Shown: positions 26,666 to 36,240, numbered from the stretch's first letter. The stretch is 64,000 bases of DNA from Thermasporomyces sp040195635 (GCF_040195635.1 NZ_JBEFTX010000015.1:62001-126000); one strand, 5' to 3'. A program made the numbers and translations. The notes: a model not told the origin generated them from the letters alone.

Positions 26666-27275
26666 ATGCGCATCGGCTACTTCCTCTCCTGTGAGGACTT
26701 CGGACCGGCAGACCTTCTGGCACAGGCACGGATGGCCGAGGAGGCCGGCTTCGACGCCTTGTGGATCTCCGACCACTTCCATCCCTAGAACGACGAGCAG
26801 GGCGAGAGCCCGTTCGTCTGGTCCGTCATCGGCGCACTGTCGCAAACGTCCAGCCTGCCGATCACAACAGCCGTCACCTGTCCGACAGTCCGGATCCACC
26901 CAGCGCCCGTCGCGCATGCCGCCGCAACCTGCCACGTGATGCTCAACGGCGGGTTCACTCTCGGCGTCGGCAGTGGCGAAGCCCTCAACGAGCACGTACT
27001 CGGTGACCACTGGCCAGCGGCCAGCGTCCGACTCGACATGCTCGAAGAGGCGGTAGAGGTCATGCGCAAGCTCTTCACCGGCCAGGTCATCGATCACCGA
27101 GGTCCCCACTATGCGGTCGAGAACGCTCGCCTCTACACCTGCCCGGACCAGCCGCCATCGATCTACCTATCGGCGTTCGGACCCGAAGCAGCCCGGCGGG
27201 CCGGTCGTATCGGGGACGGCTTCTGCTCCACGATCCCCCGACCCCTCCCTGGTCAAGGGCGCCGAGTCGGACGGC
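26666..27275 (+). pseudogene. LLM-type F420-dependent oxidoreductase with amber stop and frameshift
   Basis: ATG 26666, with AAGGAG upstream, begins MRIGYFLSCEDFGPADLLAQ. At codon 41, where relatives have Trp (HFHPWNDEQG), there is TAG (26786-26788), and the same frame then continues unbroken through SPFVWSVIGALSQ, GVGSGEALNEHVLGD and YTCPDQPPSIYLSAFGPEA. Near 27225 a frameshift and truncation remove the C-terminal third. The family is the TIGR03557 F420-dependent type. A single TGG-to-TAG change plus 3' loss explains it. Confidence 0.75.
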
Positions 27276-27380
27276 GAAGGTGAGCTCCGCCCGCTGTGGT
27301 TGGACGACGATGCCAGTTTCCTCGCGCACTTCACGGACACAACCTGCTCCCCCACGATCGGAGGGGAAGCGCATCATCAA
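27258..27380 (-). pseudogene. Possible NUDIX hydrolase fragment
   Basis: A minus-strand frame contains GCVREVREETGIVV followed by AELTFAV, very like the NUDIX box (REVxEETGI) and its next strand. The Gly and Glu residues that normally precede it are degraded, and the frame leaves the family after ~40 codons. It overlaps the decayed 3' end of the LLM gene on the other strand. A chance match cannot be excluded. Confidence 0.35.
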
Positions 27381-27508
27381 ACGTTGCGGCTAGCCAGACT
27401 CAGCGGTGGTGCGGTGAGCCGAGCGCCAGAGCGGTGAACAAGGCTTGACCTGTCCACGTGCGCGTGCTCCTGTCTCGGTGGGATCGATGGTTGATCGTGG
27501 GAGGGAAC

Positions 27509-30500
27509 GTGGACGCCAGGCTGAATCGACGTAGGTTTCTCCAGGCCGGTGCGCTCGCCGCGAGCGTGTCCGCTGGCCTGTCGGGAGGGCAGCAACCGGC
27601 CGCCGGGGCCACCACCTTCCGCGGTGTCGCGAGACCAGAGCCGGAGGACGGGTATGACCTCTGGTTGCCTTACCGACTGGTCGGCGATGCCGGACGGCTC
27701 GCCGAGTACCGTCACCTGCTGCCGGAGGTCGTCGTCGAGGAGGACTCGGCTCGGATCGGCTCCGTACGCACTGAACTGGGCAAGGCGTTACCCGGCCTGC
27801 TCGGACGCGACGTGCCCTTCGTCGAGGTGCCGACGCGACCGTCCTCGCTGGTCGTTGGTACCTGGGACGGTTCGCCCCTCGTTCGTTCGCTGGTGAGTCG
27901 CGGCGAGATCGAACGCGTCGGTCCGGAGGGATTTCTGATCCGGTGGCGGCTGGCTGGCGGTCGTCGCCATCTGGTCGTGGCCGGCACCGGTGGCGCAGGA
28001 GTACTCCATGGCACTTTCGCCTTGTTGCGCAGGCTGCAACGCCATCAGTCCCTGCGGGGCCTCGACGTCGACGAGCACCCTCGCATGCCGTTGCGGCTGG
28101 TCAACCACTGGGACAACCTCAACCGTACTGTCGAGCGGGGCTATGCCGGGCGTTCCCTCTTCGACTGGAATGCGCTGCCGGCGCCCGACCCCCGCTACAC
28201 CGACTACGCCCGCGCGCTCGCCTCTCTCGGCATCAACGGCACCGTGGTCAACAACGTCAACGCCAATCCGGCGTTCCTGACCTCGGACATGATCGTCCGC
28301 CTGGCCGGCCTCGCGGACGCCCTACGTCCGTGGGGTGTCCGCTTCCACCTGTCGGCCAACTTCGCAGCGCCGTTGGCCCTCGGCGAGCTGCCCACGGCCG
28401 ATCCCCTCGACCCGGCCGTGCAGACCTGGTGGCGGGACAAGGCCGACGAGATCTACGCCGCCATCCCGGACTTTGGTGGCTTCCTCGTCAAGGCCAACTC
28501 CGAGGGCCAGCCGGGTCCGACCGACTACGGACGTACGCATGCCGACGGCGCCAACGCCCTCGCCCAGGCGGTCCATCCGTACGGCGGAATCGTCATGTGG
28601 CGCGCGTTCGTCTACGACGCGAGCGACGGTGATGTCTCCACCGATGCGTACGAGACGTTCACGCCACTGGACGGTGAGTGCGCCGAGAACGTCGTCCTGC
28701 AGGCGAAGTACGGCCCGGTGGACTTCCATATCCGGGAGCCCGTGCATCCACTCTTCGGAGCGATGCCACAGACGAACATGATGCTCGAGCTGCAGATCAC
28801 CCAGGAGCACACGGGCCACGCGACCGACCTGTGCTACCTGCCCACCTGGTGGTCCCAGGTTCTCGACTTCGACACCCGAGCCCTCGGGAAGGGCACGACC
28901 GTGGCACGCGTGGTGGACGGCACGGCGTTCGGCTACACCCACTGTGGTGCGGCCGGCGTGCTCAACTGGGGCGACGAGCGAACCTGGTCCGGTCACCATC
29001 TCGCCGCCGCCAACGCCCACGGATACGGCCGGTTGATGTGGGATCCATCGACCCAACCGGCCGAGATCGCCCGCGAGTGGACCGAGCTCACCTTCGGCAC
29101 CGACCCCGCGGTGGTCGAGCCGGTACGCCAGATGCTGCTCGGCTCGTGGCAGACGTTCGAGAACTACACCTCACTGCTCGGCGTCGGCAACATGGTCGCG
29201 GCCTCCGGCGGGCACTACGCCCCCGACCCCGTGGCTTCGCAGGCGGCGCACCGCTCCGACGCCGACGGCACCGGATTCGACCGCACGGCGGCGACCGGCA
29301 CCGGCTTCACCGCGCTCTACCACCAGCCGTGGCGGCAGGCGTACGAGTCGCTCGCGGACTGCCCCGACGAGCTGCTGCTCTTCATGCACCACGTGGCGTA
29401 CGACCATCGGCTGCACTCCGGGCGTACGGTCCTCGACCACATCTACCAGACCCACTTCGCCGGCCTCGCCACCGTCGAGGACTACCGCAAAGCCTGGAGT
29501 GCACTCGCGGACCGCATCGACGAACGCCGGCACGCCGAGGTCCTCGCGCGGTTCGACCAGCATGTCGAGCACGCCACCGCGTGGCGGGACAGCATCGTCG
29601 GCTACTTCTTCGAGCTGAGCCGGCGGCTCGCGACGGACCAGGCGTGGGTCCAGATCACGGTGCCGCCGGAATCCGAACTCCTGTTGGGCGGCTGGCCGAC
29701 CCGGGTGCCGATGCGGGCGGGAAACGCCACACCCGACAGTCTGGACGTCACCGCCCGCGTCGACATCTCCGGCGCACCCGGTGGACCTGACCGCTGGACC
29801 GCCCGGACGGCGGCCGCCGCACTCCCGTCGCGAGAGTTCGCGACCCTCGTCCCCACCGTGGTCCCACCCGCGGCGGGACTCGACGCGACGCTTGACCTCG
29901 ACGTCGCCGCCGGCGACCTGCCGGTCATCGGTGCGACCGGCGTCGCCTTCTCCGTGGCGCCCGCCGCGCAGCTCTGCCACCTCGCACTCGACGCCGGCGG
30001 GCCGAGCAGTCCACTTTTCACGTCGTACGCCCGCCTCACCCCGAACGACGCCTGGGACGCCGACCGCGGCTACGGCTGGGTGAGTCCGCCGCCGGAGTTC
30101 CGCGACCGGGGCAGCGGACTCGACCCGCTCCGACGCGACTTCTGCAACGCCACCCGCCCGGCCACCCTGCGGGTGCGGGTGCCCGCCGGAACGCATGAGG
30201 CGTACCTCCTCGTCGGGGACGTCGTGGGATCCGCGCCCACCGTCATCTCCTCGGGCGGTGTCGAGCTGGGCCGCAGCGATCCCCTGCCCGGCGGGGTGTT
30301 CGGCTGGGTGCACTTCCCCCTTGACGGTGACGCCGCCGGTCGCGACGTGGACCTCGAGCTCGCCAGCCTGCCCGGGGAGCACTGGCATCTGAACGCGTTC
30401 GCGATCGTCGATGCCACCGCCGCGCCGCCGCCGGTCGTCGTGGGCGCGGTGTCCGAACCCAGCCTGCGGCTGCTGCCCGGTGAGCCGACACCGGTGCGGT

Positions 30501-31162
30501 TCTGGCTCTACAACTTCACCGACGCCGATCAATCGATCGAGCCGGTCCTCAGCGTCGCCGACGGTTATACGGCCGAGCTGGAAACCCCGCACGTCGATGT
30601 ACCAGGCGGGGGGGATGTCGAGGTGACGCTCACGGTCACCCGGGATCCCGCGACTGGCGGCGCCGGCGAACTGACGGTCACCATCGACGGCGACTCCCGC
30701 ACGATCGGCCTCCAACCGGTCGACAACTGGCTCGTCGCCGCACAGCTGTCCGCGTCCAGCACCCACGCGCCATCGTCCGTCGCCAACCTCAACGACGGGA
30801 ACACCGACTCCGAGCAGTGGGGTGGCGGTGGCGCTGGCGGATGGAACGACGGTACGGCCGGTGTCTTCCCCGACTCGGTCACCGCCACCTGGCCGCACCC
30901 GGTGCCGCTCGGTCGGGTCGTCGTGCACACGCTGGACGCGGAGGCGTTCCCGGCTGCTGCGTACGGCGTCCGCGACAACGACGTCGAGATCCGCGCGGCT
31001 GGTGGCGAATGGCACACCGTGGCCGAGGTACGCGGCAACATCACGGGTGTCGTGGAGAGCAGCTTCGACCCGACCGACACCGACGCCCTGCGGATCGTCG
31101 TCCACGACAGCAACGACCACGCGTACAGCCGCCTCGTCGAGATCGAGGCGTTCAGCAGCTGA
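27509..31162 (+). CDS. Secreted GH67-like alpha-glucuronidase with C-terminal modules
   Basis: A 1217-residue protein. GTG 27509 has GGAGGG upstream and begins a Tat signal (NRRRFLQAGALAASVSAG). Residues ~45-690 match GH67: VNHWDNLNRTVERGYAG, FLVKANSEGQPGP, then AKYGPVDFHIREPVHPLFGA with the Asp and Glu of the active site. GH67 removes 4-O-methylglucuronic acid from xylo-oligosaccharides. The normal family length is ~700, so ~500 residues are extra: beta-rich linker domains and a final discoidin-like module (from about residue 1060, DNWLVAAQLSASSTH) also present in the next gene. Export of a GH67 is unusual, since many are intracellular. Confidence 0.8.
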   Translation: MDARLNRRRFLQAGALAASVSAGLSGGQQPAAGATTFRGVARPEPEDGYDLWLPYRLVGDAGRLAEYRHLLPEVVVEEDSARIGSVRTELGKALPGLLGRDVPFVEVPTRPSSLVVGTWDGSPLVRSLVSRGEIERVGPEGFLIRWRLAGGRRHLVVAGTGGAGVLHGTFALLRRLQRHQSLRGLDVDEHPRMPLRLVNHWDNLNRTVERGYAGRSLFDWNALPAPDPRYTDYARALASLGINGTVVNNVNANPAFLTSDMIVRLAGLADALRPWGVRFHLSANFAAPLALGELPTADPLDPAVQTWWRDKADEIYAAIPDFGGFLVKANSEGQPGPTDYGRTHADGANALAQAVHPYGGIVMWRAFVYDASDGDVSTDAYETFTPLDGECAENVVLQAKYGPVDFHIREPVHPLFGAMPQTNMMLELQITQEHTGHATDLCYLPTWWSQVLDFDTRALGKGTTVARVVDGTAFGYTHCGAAGVLNWGDERTWSGHHLAAANAHGYGRLMWDPSTQPAEIAREWTELTFGTDPAVVEPVRQMLLGSWQTFENYTSLLGVGNMVAASGGHYAPDPVASQAAHRSDADGTGFDRTAATGTGFTALYHQPWRQAYESLADCPDELLLFMHHVAYDHRLHSGRTVLDHIYQTHFAGLATVEDYRKAWSALADRIDERRHAEVLARFDQHVEHATAWRDSIVGYFFELSRRLATDQAWVQITVPPESELLLGGWPTRVPMRAGNATPDSLDVTARVDISGAPGGPDRWTARTAAAALPSREFATLVPTVVPPAAGLDATLDLDVAAGDLPVIGATGVAFSVAPAAQLCHLALDAGGPSSPLFTSYARLTPNDAWDADRGYGWVSPPPEFRDRGSGLDPLRRDFCNATRPATLRVRVPAGTHEAYLLVGDVVGSAPTVISSGGVELGRSDPLPGGVFGWVHFPLDGDAAGRDVDLELASLPGEHWHLNAFAIVDATAAPPPVVVGAVSEPSLRLLPGEPTPVRFWLYNFTDADQSIEPVLSVADGYTAELETPHVDVPGGGDVEVTLTVTRDPATGGAGELTVTIDGDSRTIGLQPVDNWLVAAQLSASSTHAPSSVANLNDGNTDSEQWGGGGAGGWNDGTAGVFPDSVTATWPHPVPLGRVVVHTLDAEAFPAAAYGVRDNDVEIRAAGGEWHTVAEVRGNITGVVESSFDPTDTDALRIVVHDSNDHAYSRLVEIEAFSS

Positions 31163-31207
31163 ACGGACCGACGGGGCCGAGACCGAACGACGAGGGAGAG
31201 CGGTGTC

Positions 31208-33385
31208 ATGGACAACGAGCGGCGGCCGGCACGGCTGGATCGTGCGACGTTCCTGAAGGTAGCCGGCGGGGTGGCCGCCGGCGGCGTGCTCGCTCCCTGG
31301 TGGCCGGCCGCCAGCCAGGTGCTGGCCGAACCGGCAAGCGAGAAGCTGCGCGTGGATCTGTCCCAACCAGCGGGGAAGCCGACCTACTCCGCAACCGGTT
31401 TCCTGCACGGTCTCGGCGAGGACGGTACGCAACCACCGGACCCGTTGCTGCTTCCGTTGAAGGCGAAACTCTTCCGTGGCGGCGGGTCCACCCTGCCGGG
31501 CGGGGCGTGGTCGAAGGGCGGATACGACGGATACGCGGTGCGGTGGCAAAACGTCGTCGACCGTTACCGCCGGGTGGCGCCACCGCCGATCGAAGCCGAG
31601 TACTGCATCGTGCTGAGCGACCTGTGGGGCGCCGAGGGCGTCACGCTCCAGCCGACCGATCCGTACCCCGGCGACGACGGCGACTGGACGAGCTGGGAAC
31701 GATTCCTCACCCAGGTCGTGAGCGACGCACACGCCGCGCGGCTGGACCCGGACCGGATCCAGTACGAGATCTGGAACGAGCCCGACTTCGGCGACCACTA
31801 CTGGCCCCGCCCGTGGGAGCAGTACGTCCAGACGTGGCAACGAGGCGTGCGCCTGATCCGCGCGTTGGATCCGCGAGCCCGCATCGTCGGGCCGACCTTC
31901 ACCCGGATGACGACCTCCGGCGACGGCGGCCACATGGACGACTGGCTCGACATGGCCGTCGCGAGCGACACCGTACCCGACATCCTGGCCTGGCACGACC
32001 TGATCCCGAACCGCGACCCCGTCGACCAGGCAGGGCTCGCCCGTCAGCTCCTCGCCGAGCGGGGCCTCGCAGGCGTCCGCCTCGAGCTGAACGAATACCT
32101 CCCAGGCGGCCAGCTCAATCCCGGCTTCAACGCGTGGTACATCGCCCGGCTCCAGCGGTCCGGGATCGACTACACCGCGCTCGCGATCTACGGGCCATGC
32201 TGCATGTTCCCGCTCCTCGACGGCCTGCTCGTCGACGTCGACGGCGAGCTGGTGACCGACGCGCGCTGGTGGGCGTACCAACGGTACGCCTCCATCACCG
32301 GAACGCTCGTGACCACACGCCCCACCGCCGATGTCGACGCCGTAGCAGGTGCGGACCCGGAGAACCGGCGGGTGCGGGTCCTTGTGGGCAACCGGATCGG
32401 CGCCGCCAGCGGCGAACTCGCCTCGCCCCTCTCGGTCACAATCGACGGCCTTCGACACGCTCATACCTACCTCCTTCGCGGCGGCAACATCCCGATACGG
32501 CTCGAACGCATCCCCCACAAGGCCGTACTCAGCGAACCCGAAGCCGTCAAGGACATCGACCTCACCCCCGAGGGCGACGAAGTGACCATCACCTTCGACT
32601 GGGCGGACCCACGGGATGCCTACGTCCTCACATTGGGCAAACACGAGACCGACCTGCCCGCCTACGCCGTGGTCGAGGTCCTCCCCGAGCGCCCGGTGCT
32701 GCTGCCCGGCGAGCCAACAACCGTGACGTTCCGGATCCGCAACTACACCGACACCGACCTGACGCTCGAACCAGGAGTGTCAGTGCCGGACGGGTACACC
32801 GCCGCCACGGCTGCATCGGTCACGGTGCCCGCGGAGGGAGATGCCGAACTCCAGGTGACCGTGACCCGTGCGACGACCGACCTTCGCGAGGTGGAGCTGC
32901 GCCTCGACGTCGGCGACTTGATGTCGCTGGTGAGGCTCGAGCCAAGTGACAACTGGGTACGCATCGCCGAGATGACGGCGTCGAGTACGCACAGTCCGTC
33001 CTCCCCGGCGTTCCTCAACGACGGCCGGACCGACCCCGACGACTGGGGCGGCGGCGGAGCGAACGGATGGAACGACGACACACCCGGCCAGTGGCCCGAC
33101 ACGATAACGGCGACCTGGACCCATCCGATCACCCTGAACCGCGTCGTCGTCCACACCCTCAACTCCGCCGTCTACCCCGCCTCGGCCTGGGGAGTACGCG
33201 ACTACGACATCGAAATCCAGGCCGATGAGACCTGGCAGACCATCGCCCAGGTACGCGGGAACGTGACGGGCGTGGACGAAAGCCAATTCACCACGGTCGA
33301 AACTGACACGTTGCGCATCGTCATCCACGACACCAACGACCACACTTACAGCCGGCTCGTCGAAATCGAGGGATACCACAGCTGA
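31208..33385 (+). CDS. Secreted clan GH-A glycoside hydrolase (GH39-like) with discoidin-like module
   Basis: A 725-residue protein. The catalytic TIM barrel (residues ~45-400) has the acid/base motif EIWNEPDFGDHY (Glu ~191) and a likely nucleophile in LELNEYLPGG (Glu ~296), as in GH39 beta-xylosidases. The signal RATFLKVAGGVAAGGVLA looks like Tat but lacks the second Arg, so export route is uncertain. Residues ~490-725 repeat the linker and discoidin-like end of the preceding protein (LPGEPTTVTF, STHSPSSPAFLNDG, VRDYDIEI). The two genes are 45 bp apart, one operon, probably for xylan side chains and xylose release. Confidence 0.75.
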   Translation: MDNERRPARLDRATFLKVAGGVAAGGVLAPWWPAASQVLAEPASEKLRVDLSQPAGKPTYSATGFLHGLGEDGTQPPDPLLLPLKAKLFRGGGSTLPGGAWSKGGYDGYAVRWQNVVDRYRRVAPPPIEAEYCIVLSDLWGAEGVTLQPTDPYPGDDGDWTSWERFLTQVVSDAHAARLDPDRIQYEIWNEPDFGDHYWPRPWEQYVQTWQRGVRLIRALDPRARIVGPTFTRMTTSGDGGHMDDWLDMAVASDTVPDILAWHDLIPNRDPVDQAGLARQLLAERGLAGVRLELNEYLPGGQLNPGFNAWYIARLQRSGIDYTALAIYGPCCMFPLLDGLLVDVDGELVTDARWWAYQRYASITGTLVTTRPTADVDAVAGADPENRRVRVLVGNRIGAASGELASPLSVTIDGLRHAHTYLLRGGNIPIRLERIPHKAVLSEPEAVKDIDLTPEGDEVTITFDWADPRDAYVLTLGKHETDLPAYAVVEVLPERPVLLPGEPTTVTFRIRNYTDTDLTLEPGVSVPDGYTAATAASVTVPAEGDAELQVTVTRATTDLREVELRLDVGDLMSLVRLEPSDNWVRIAEMTASSTHSPSSPAFLNDGRTDPDDWGGGGANGWNDDTPGQWPDTITATWTHPITLNRVVVHTLNSAVYPASAWGVRDYDIEIQADETWQTIAQVRGNVTGVDESQFTTVETDTLRIVIHDTNDHTYSRLVEIEGYHS

Positions 33386-33501
33386 CGGAACGGCTCGAGC
33401 TCGGCCCCGTCGGCACCCGGCGACGTCCTGGACAGCTGGGGTGAGGACCTCGAACTTCTGCGACCAGCGTAGGCCCCAAGGCGCACAGTCGGTGCTTTCG
33501 C

Positions 33502-34509
33502 TCAGCCGCGCCCGGCCGCAAAGTAGTCCAACAGGTTGAACGGGTACGGCTTGGGTTGCGTACTGACCTGCGCGAGCAGGTCCTGGTGCTCGTCACTCAG
33601 GCTCCATCCGCTGGCGCCCAGACTGGAGCAGACCTGTTCGATCGTTCGTGGGCCGATGATGGGGGCGGTGACGCCCGGCTGCTGCATCAGCCAACGAATG
33701 GCAACCTGTGGCACCGATCGTCCCGTCTCGGCTGCGACCTTCTCGACCGCGTCGAGAATGGTCCAGGTGCGTTCGTTGTTGTACTGCTCCCAGGACATGT
33801 CGAACGGTATGTCCGAGCTGTCCTGCACGCGGCTGGACTGCGGACGCGGCGCGTCGCGCTTGAACTTGCCCGACAGCCACCCGGCCCGCAAGGGACTCCA
33901 GGGCAGTACGCCGAGGCCCTCGGCAAGGCACACCTGCAGGGAGTCCCACTCGATCTCTCGGTCCAGCAGGTTGTAGAGCGGCTGCAGTGCGACGTAGCGG
34001 GCCCAGCCGTTGCGTTCGCTGAGGTCCAGCGCCTTCTGCAACTGCCATCCGGCGAGATTGCTGGCTCCGATGTAGCGAATCTTGCCTGCCGTTACCAGGT
34101 CGCTCAGCGCCGACAGTGTCTCAGCGATGGGTGTGGTCTCGTCCCAGGCGTGGGTGTAGTAGAGGTCGATGTAGTCGGTGCCCAGCCTCGACAGACTGGC
34201 GTCCACGGAGGAGAGGATGTTCTTGCGGCTGAGGCCGGTGTTGGCCGGACCGCCTGTCCATCTCCCCAGCAGTTTGGTGGCGATGACGAAGTCGTCCCGG
34301 TCGCGCCGGGCGAGCCAGCGCCCGAGCACCTCCTCCGACCGACCTTCGGTGTAGCCCTTGGCGGTATCGATGAAATTTCCGCCCTGATCGGCGAACTCGT
34401 CCAAAATCTCGAAGCTGGTCTCCTCATCACTGGGGCCGCCGAAGTACATGGCGCCAAGGCACAGCTCGCTCACTTTCAGTCCGGATCGGCCGAGCAGACG
34501 ATATTCCAT
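33502..34509 (-). CDS. Aldo/keto reductase
   Basis: A 335-residue NADPH-dependent reductase of the YajO/Tas-like type: MEYRLLGRSGLKVSELCLG, NFIDTAKGYTEGRSEE with the catalytic Tyr, VIATKL with the Lys, YTHAWD with the His and WSPLRAGWLSGK. It reduces carbonyls to alcohols; substrate unknown. It lies alone beside the glycoside hydrolase pair, convergent with them. Its promoter (34552-34582) has a MerR-type operator, so it is probably induced by an electrophile or oxidant. Confidence 0.85.
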   Translation of the reverse strand: MEYRLLGRSGLKVSELCLGAMYFGGPSDEETSFEILDEFADQGGNFIDTAKGYTEGRSEEVLGRWLARRDRDDFVIATKLLGRWTGGPANTGLSRKNILSSVDASLSRLGTDYIDLYYTHAWDETTPIAETLSALSDLVTAGKIRYIGASNLAGWQLQKALDLSERNGWARYVALQPLYNLLDREIEWDSLQVCLAEGLGVLPWSPLRAGWLSGKFKRDAPRPQSSRVQDSSDIPFDMSWEQYNNERTWTILDAVEKVAAETGRSVPQVAIRWLMQQPGVTAPIIGPRTIEQVCSSLGASGWSLSDEHQDLLAQVSTQPKPYPFNLLDYFAAGRG

Positions 34510-34551
34510 AGGGACAACGCCTCGTTTCTGGAGTCAACCTGAGTCGAGCCA

Positions 34552-34582
34552 ACGCTATGACTTCGAGCGCGCTCCAGGTCAA
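34552..34582 (-). promoter_or_regulatory. MerR-type promoter of the aldo/keto reductase
   Basis: On the minus strand: TTGACC (34577-34582), exactly 19 bp, then TAGCGT (34552-34557), 42 bp upstream of the start codon. The spacer centre is GAGCGCGCTC inside a longer imperfect dyad ACTTCGAGCGCGCTCCAGGT. This is the layout of MerR-activated promoters. No merR gene is adjacent. Confidence 0.7.
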
Positions 34583-34767
34583 CTCACGTGCGAGCGCACC
34601 ATCGGGAGGCAATGGCGTAAGTCGACGGCAGCGAGCCGCCCGTCGGATGCCTGACTGGTTGCGTTGACCGTGAGCGCCAGGTCAAATCGTTGGCGAGAGC
34701 GATTCTCCACTGGTAAGCAGGTCGCCATGCAGGCCACCACTCGTCAGCCACCTGATCGTGAGGCGCG

Positions 34768-35300
34768 ATGAGCCTGCCGGGTTTTGTGGTGATCGGGGCG
34801 ATGAAGGCGGGCACCTCGAGTCTTCCTCACTACCTTGACGAAGGAAGCTCTGCTGGATGAGCGTTATATCGGGCCAAGTTTGTACGGCTTCCAACTCGCG
34901 GCGTTTCTCGATCACTTCGATCGGAGTCAGGTCCTCGTGGTCGCGAGCGAGGTGCTTCGCGACAGACCGCGCGTGAGGTGCTGAGCGCGGTGTTCGCCCA
35001 CCTCGTCGTCGATCCCGCCGCGGTCGACCTCGACAAGCGGCATCACGACCACCGTTCGATAGACAAGCCCGTCCCGCGCCTGCACGATCTCCAGTGGCTG
35101 CCGCGACGTCAGGTCAAGCTCGTTCCGCGGTGGCGACCTGATCAACGCACCGGGCTGGCTCGGTTCCTCACCACCCGACGTGCGCGTGCCGACGACTCCG
35201 CGATCCCGCGCGAACTCCGCGACCGGCTTGCCGAGCGGCTGCTCCCCGACATCCGCGGCTTCGAGGATCTCCTCGGTCACGAAATACCCAGCAGTTGGAA
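34768..35300 (+). pseudogene. Sulfotransferase with internal deletion and frameshifts
   Basis: ATG 34768 begins MSLPGFVVIGAMKAGTSSL, the PAPS 5'-phosphosulfate loop. After ~30 codons the frame changes to ERYIGPSLYGFQLAAFLDHF and SQVLVVASEVL, the late part of the family. A third frame then gives AVFAHLVVDPAAVDL and ends near DIRGFEDLLGHEIPSSW. The ~100 central codons are deleted. The gene is dead; an unrelated-length sulfotransferase-type gene lies convergent to it. Confidence 0.65.
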
Positions 35301-35392
35301 GTGGACGACGGCGCATGAGTGGAAAACCCGTCCTCCAGGACAACGCGACTACCATTTCCGTCCCAGCTGGAGACGTAAGAGCCTCAATATCC

Positions 35393-35959
35393 CTAACTGC
35401 TGGGTGTGCCCATCGTCTTGTTCTCGTGCGGAAACTCGATGCCCGGAATCGGCTCGCGCAGGAATCCGCACAGCTTCTCCCACCCGTCGCCGGTGGTGAT
35501 GTCCATGACCAACAGCCGCTCGGGATCTACCGTGGCGATCACCGCTTCATTGTGCTCGCGGAAGCGCTTCCTGAACAGGAACTCGTGTGCCACCGGCGAT
35601 CCGTACGCGAGGTTGCGCAGCCGCCACCGAAACTTGTCTCTCACCGGATCAGTGACCGGGTGCGCGCGGTTGAAATGGTGTCCTACGCTTCGCCACCACG
35701 CATCTTCAGGTCGTACCGTGAGGATCACGAGCAGGTCCGGATAGGCATCTACCAGCTCACGATAGAAGTAGGCGGTTGGCAGGTCGGTGACAGCGTCCAC
35801 GTCGTCGTACAGTCGGAAGTTCGGATCGTTGTCCACGCCGTAGATGATGTCGTTCAGCCGTTGCTGGTCGCAGTGAAGAGTTTCGTATCCGAGGATGCCC
35901 AACGCGCGAGCGAGGGAGGTCGTACCGGTCTTGCTCAGTCCCGCCCCGAGAATCTTCAT
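35393..35959 (-). CDS. Sulfotransferase-family protein
   Basis: A 188-residue protein starting MKILGAGLSKTGTTSLARAL, the phosphosulfate (P-loop-like) motif of sulfotransferases. It continues with LVILTVRPEDAWWRSV, the usual 3'-phosphate-binding Arg/Ser region, and a C-terminal LCGFLREPIPGIEFPHENK. It is short for the family (~220) but intact-looking. It would transfer sulfate from PAPS to an unknown acceptor in the cytoplasm. It faces the decayed sulfotransferase, whose sequence is only distantly similar. Confidence 0.75.
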   Translation of the reverse strand: MKILGAGLSKTGTTSLARALGILGYETLHCDQQRLNDIIYGVDNDPNFRLYDDVDAVTDLPTAYFYRELVDAYPDLLVILTVRPEDAWWRSVGHHFNRAHPVTDPVRDKFRWRLRNLAYGSPVAHEFLFRKRFREHNEAVIATVDPERLLVMDITTGDGWEKLCGFLREPIPGIEFPHENKTMGTPSS

Positions 35960-36042
35960 CCGATCATTCCCTCAATCGCCGTGACTGGCCGACGCAGCGT
36001 GACTCGTCGGGTTCCCGGTGGTGATGCGCGACCTCGGCTGGC

Positions 36043-36240
36043 CTATTGGTAGCCATGTGCCGGGAGTTGGTACAGCTCGGCGTAGTGGCCACCGGCGGCC
36101 ATGAGCTCTGCATGCGTGCCGATCTCCGAGACGCGGCCGTGGTCGATGACAACAACGAGGTCGGCGGCGGCGACCGTGGAGAACCGGTGTGTCACCAGCA
36201 GCGGCGGACCTGCCCACGAGTTCGCGGAGTTCGTCGGCAA
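36043..36240 (-). pseudogene. ABC transporter ATP-binding protein, C-terminal fragment
   Basis: One frame gives ADELRELVG and, after a base shift, another gives LLVTHRFSTVAAADLVVVID with GRVSEIGTHAELMAAGGHYA. These are the H-loop and C-terminal end of an exporter-type ABC ATPase. Walker A, signature and Walker B motifs are missing. The original gene would have been ~600 codons. Confidence 0.65.

Noticed and set aside
29171..32644. A 1157-codon open frame on the minus strand opposite the two glycoside hydrolases
   Set aside because: It is a GC-rich antisense shadow. The translation is Val/Gly/Arg-rich with no motifs, whereas both plus-strand genes have signals, catalytic motifs and ribosome sites.
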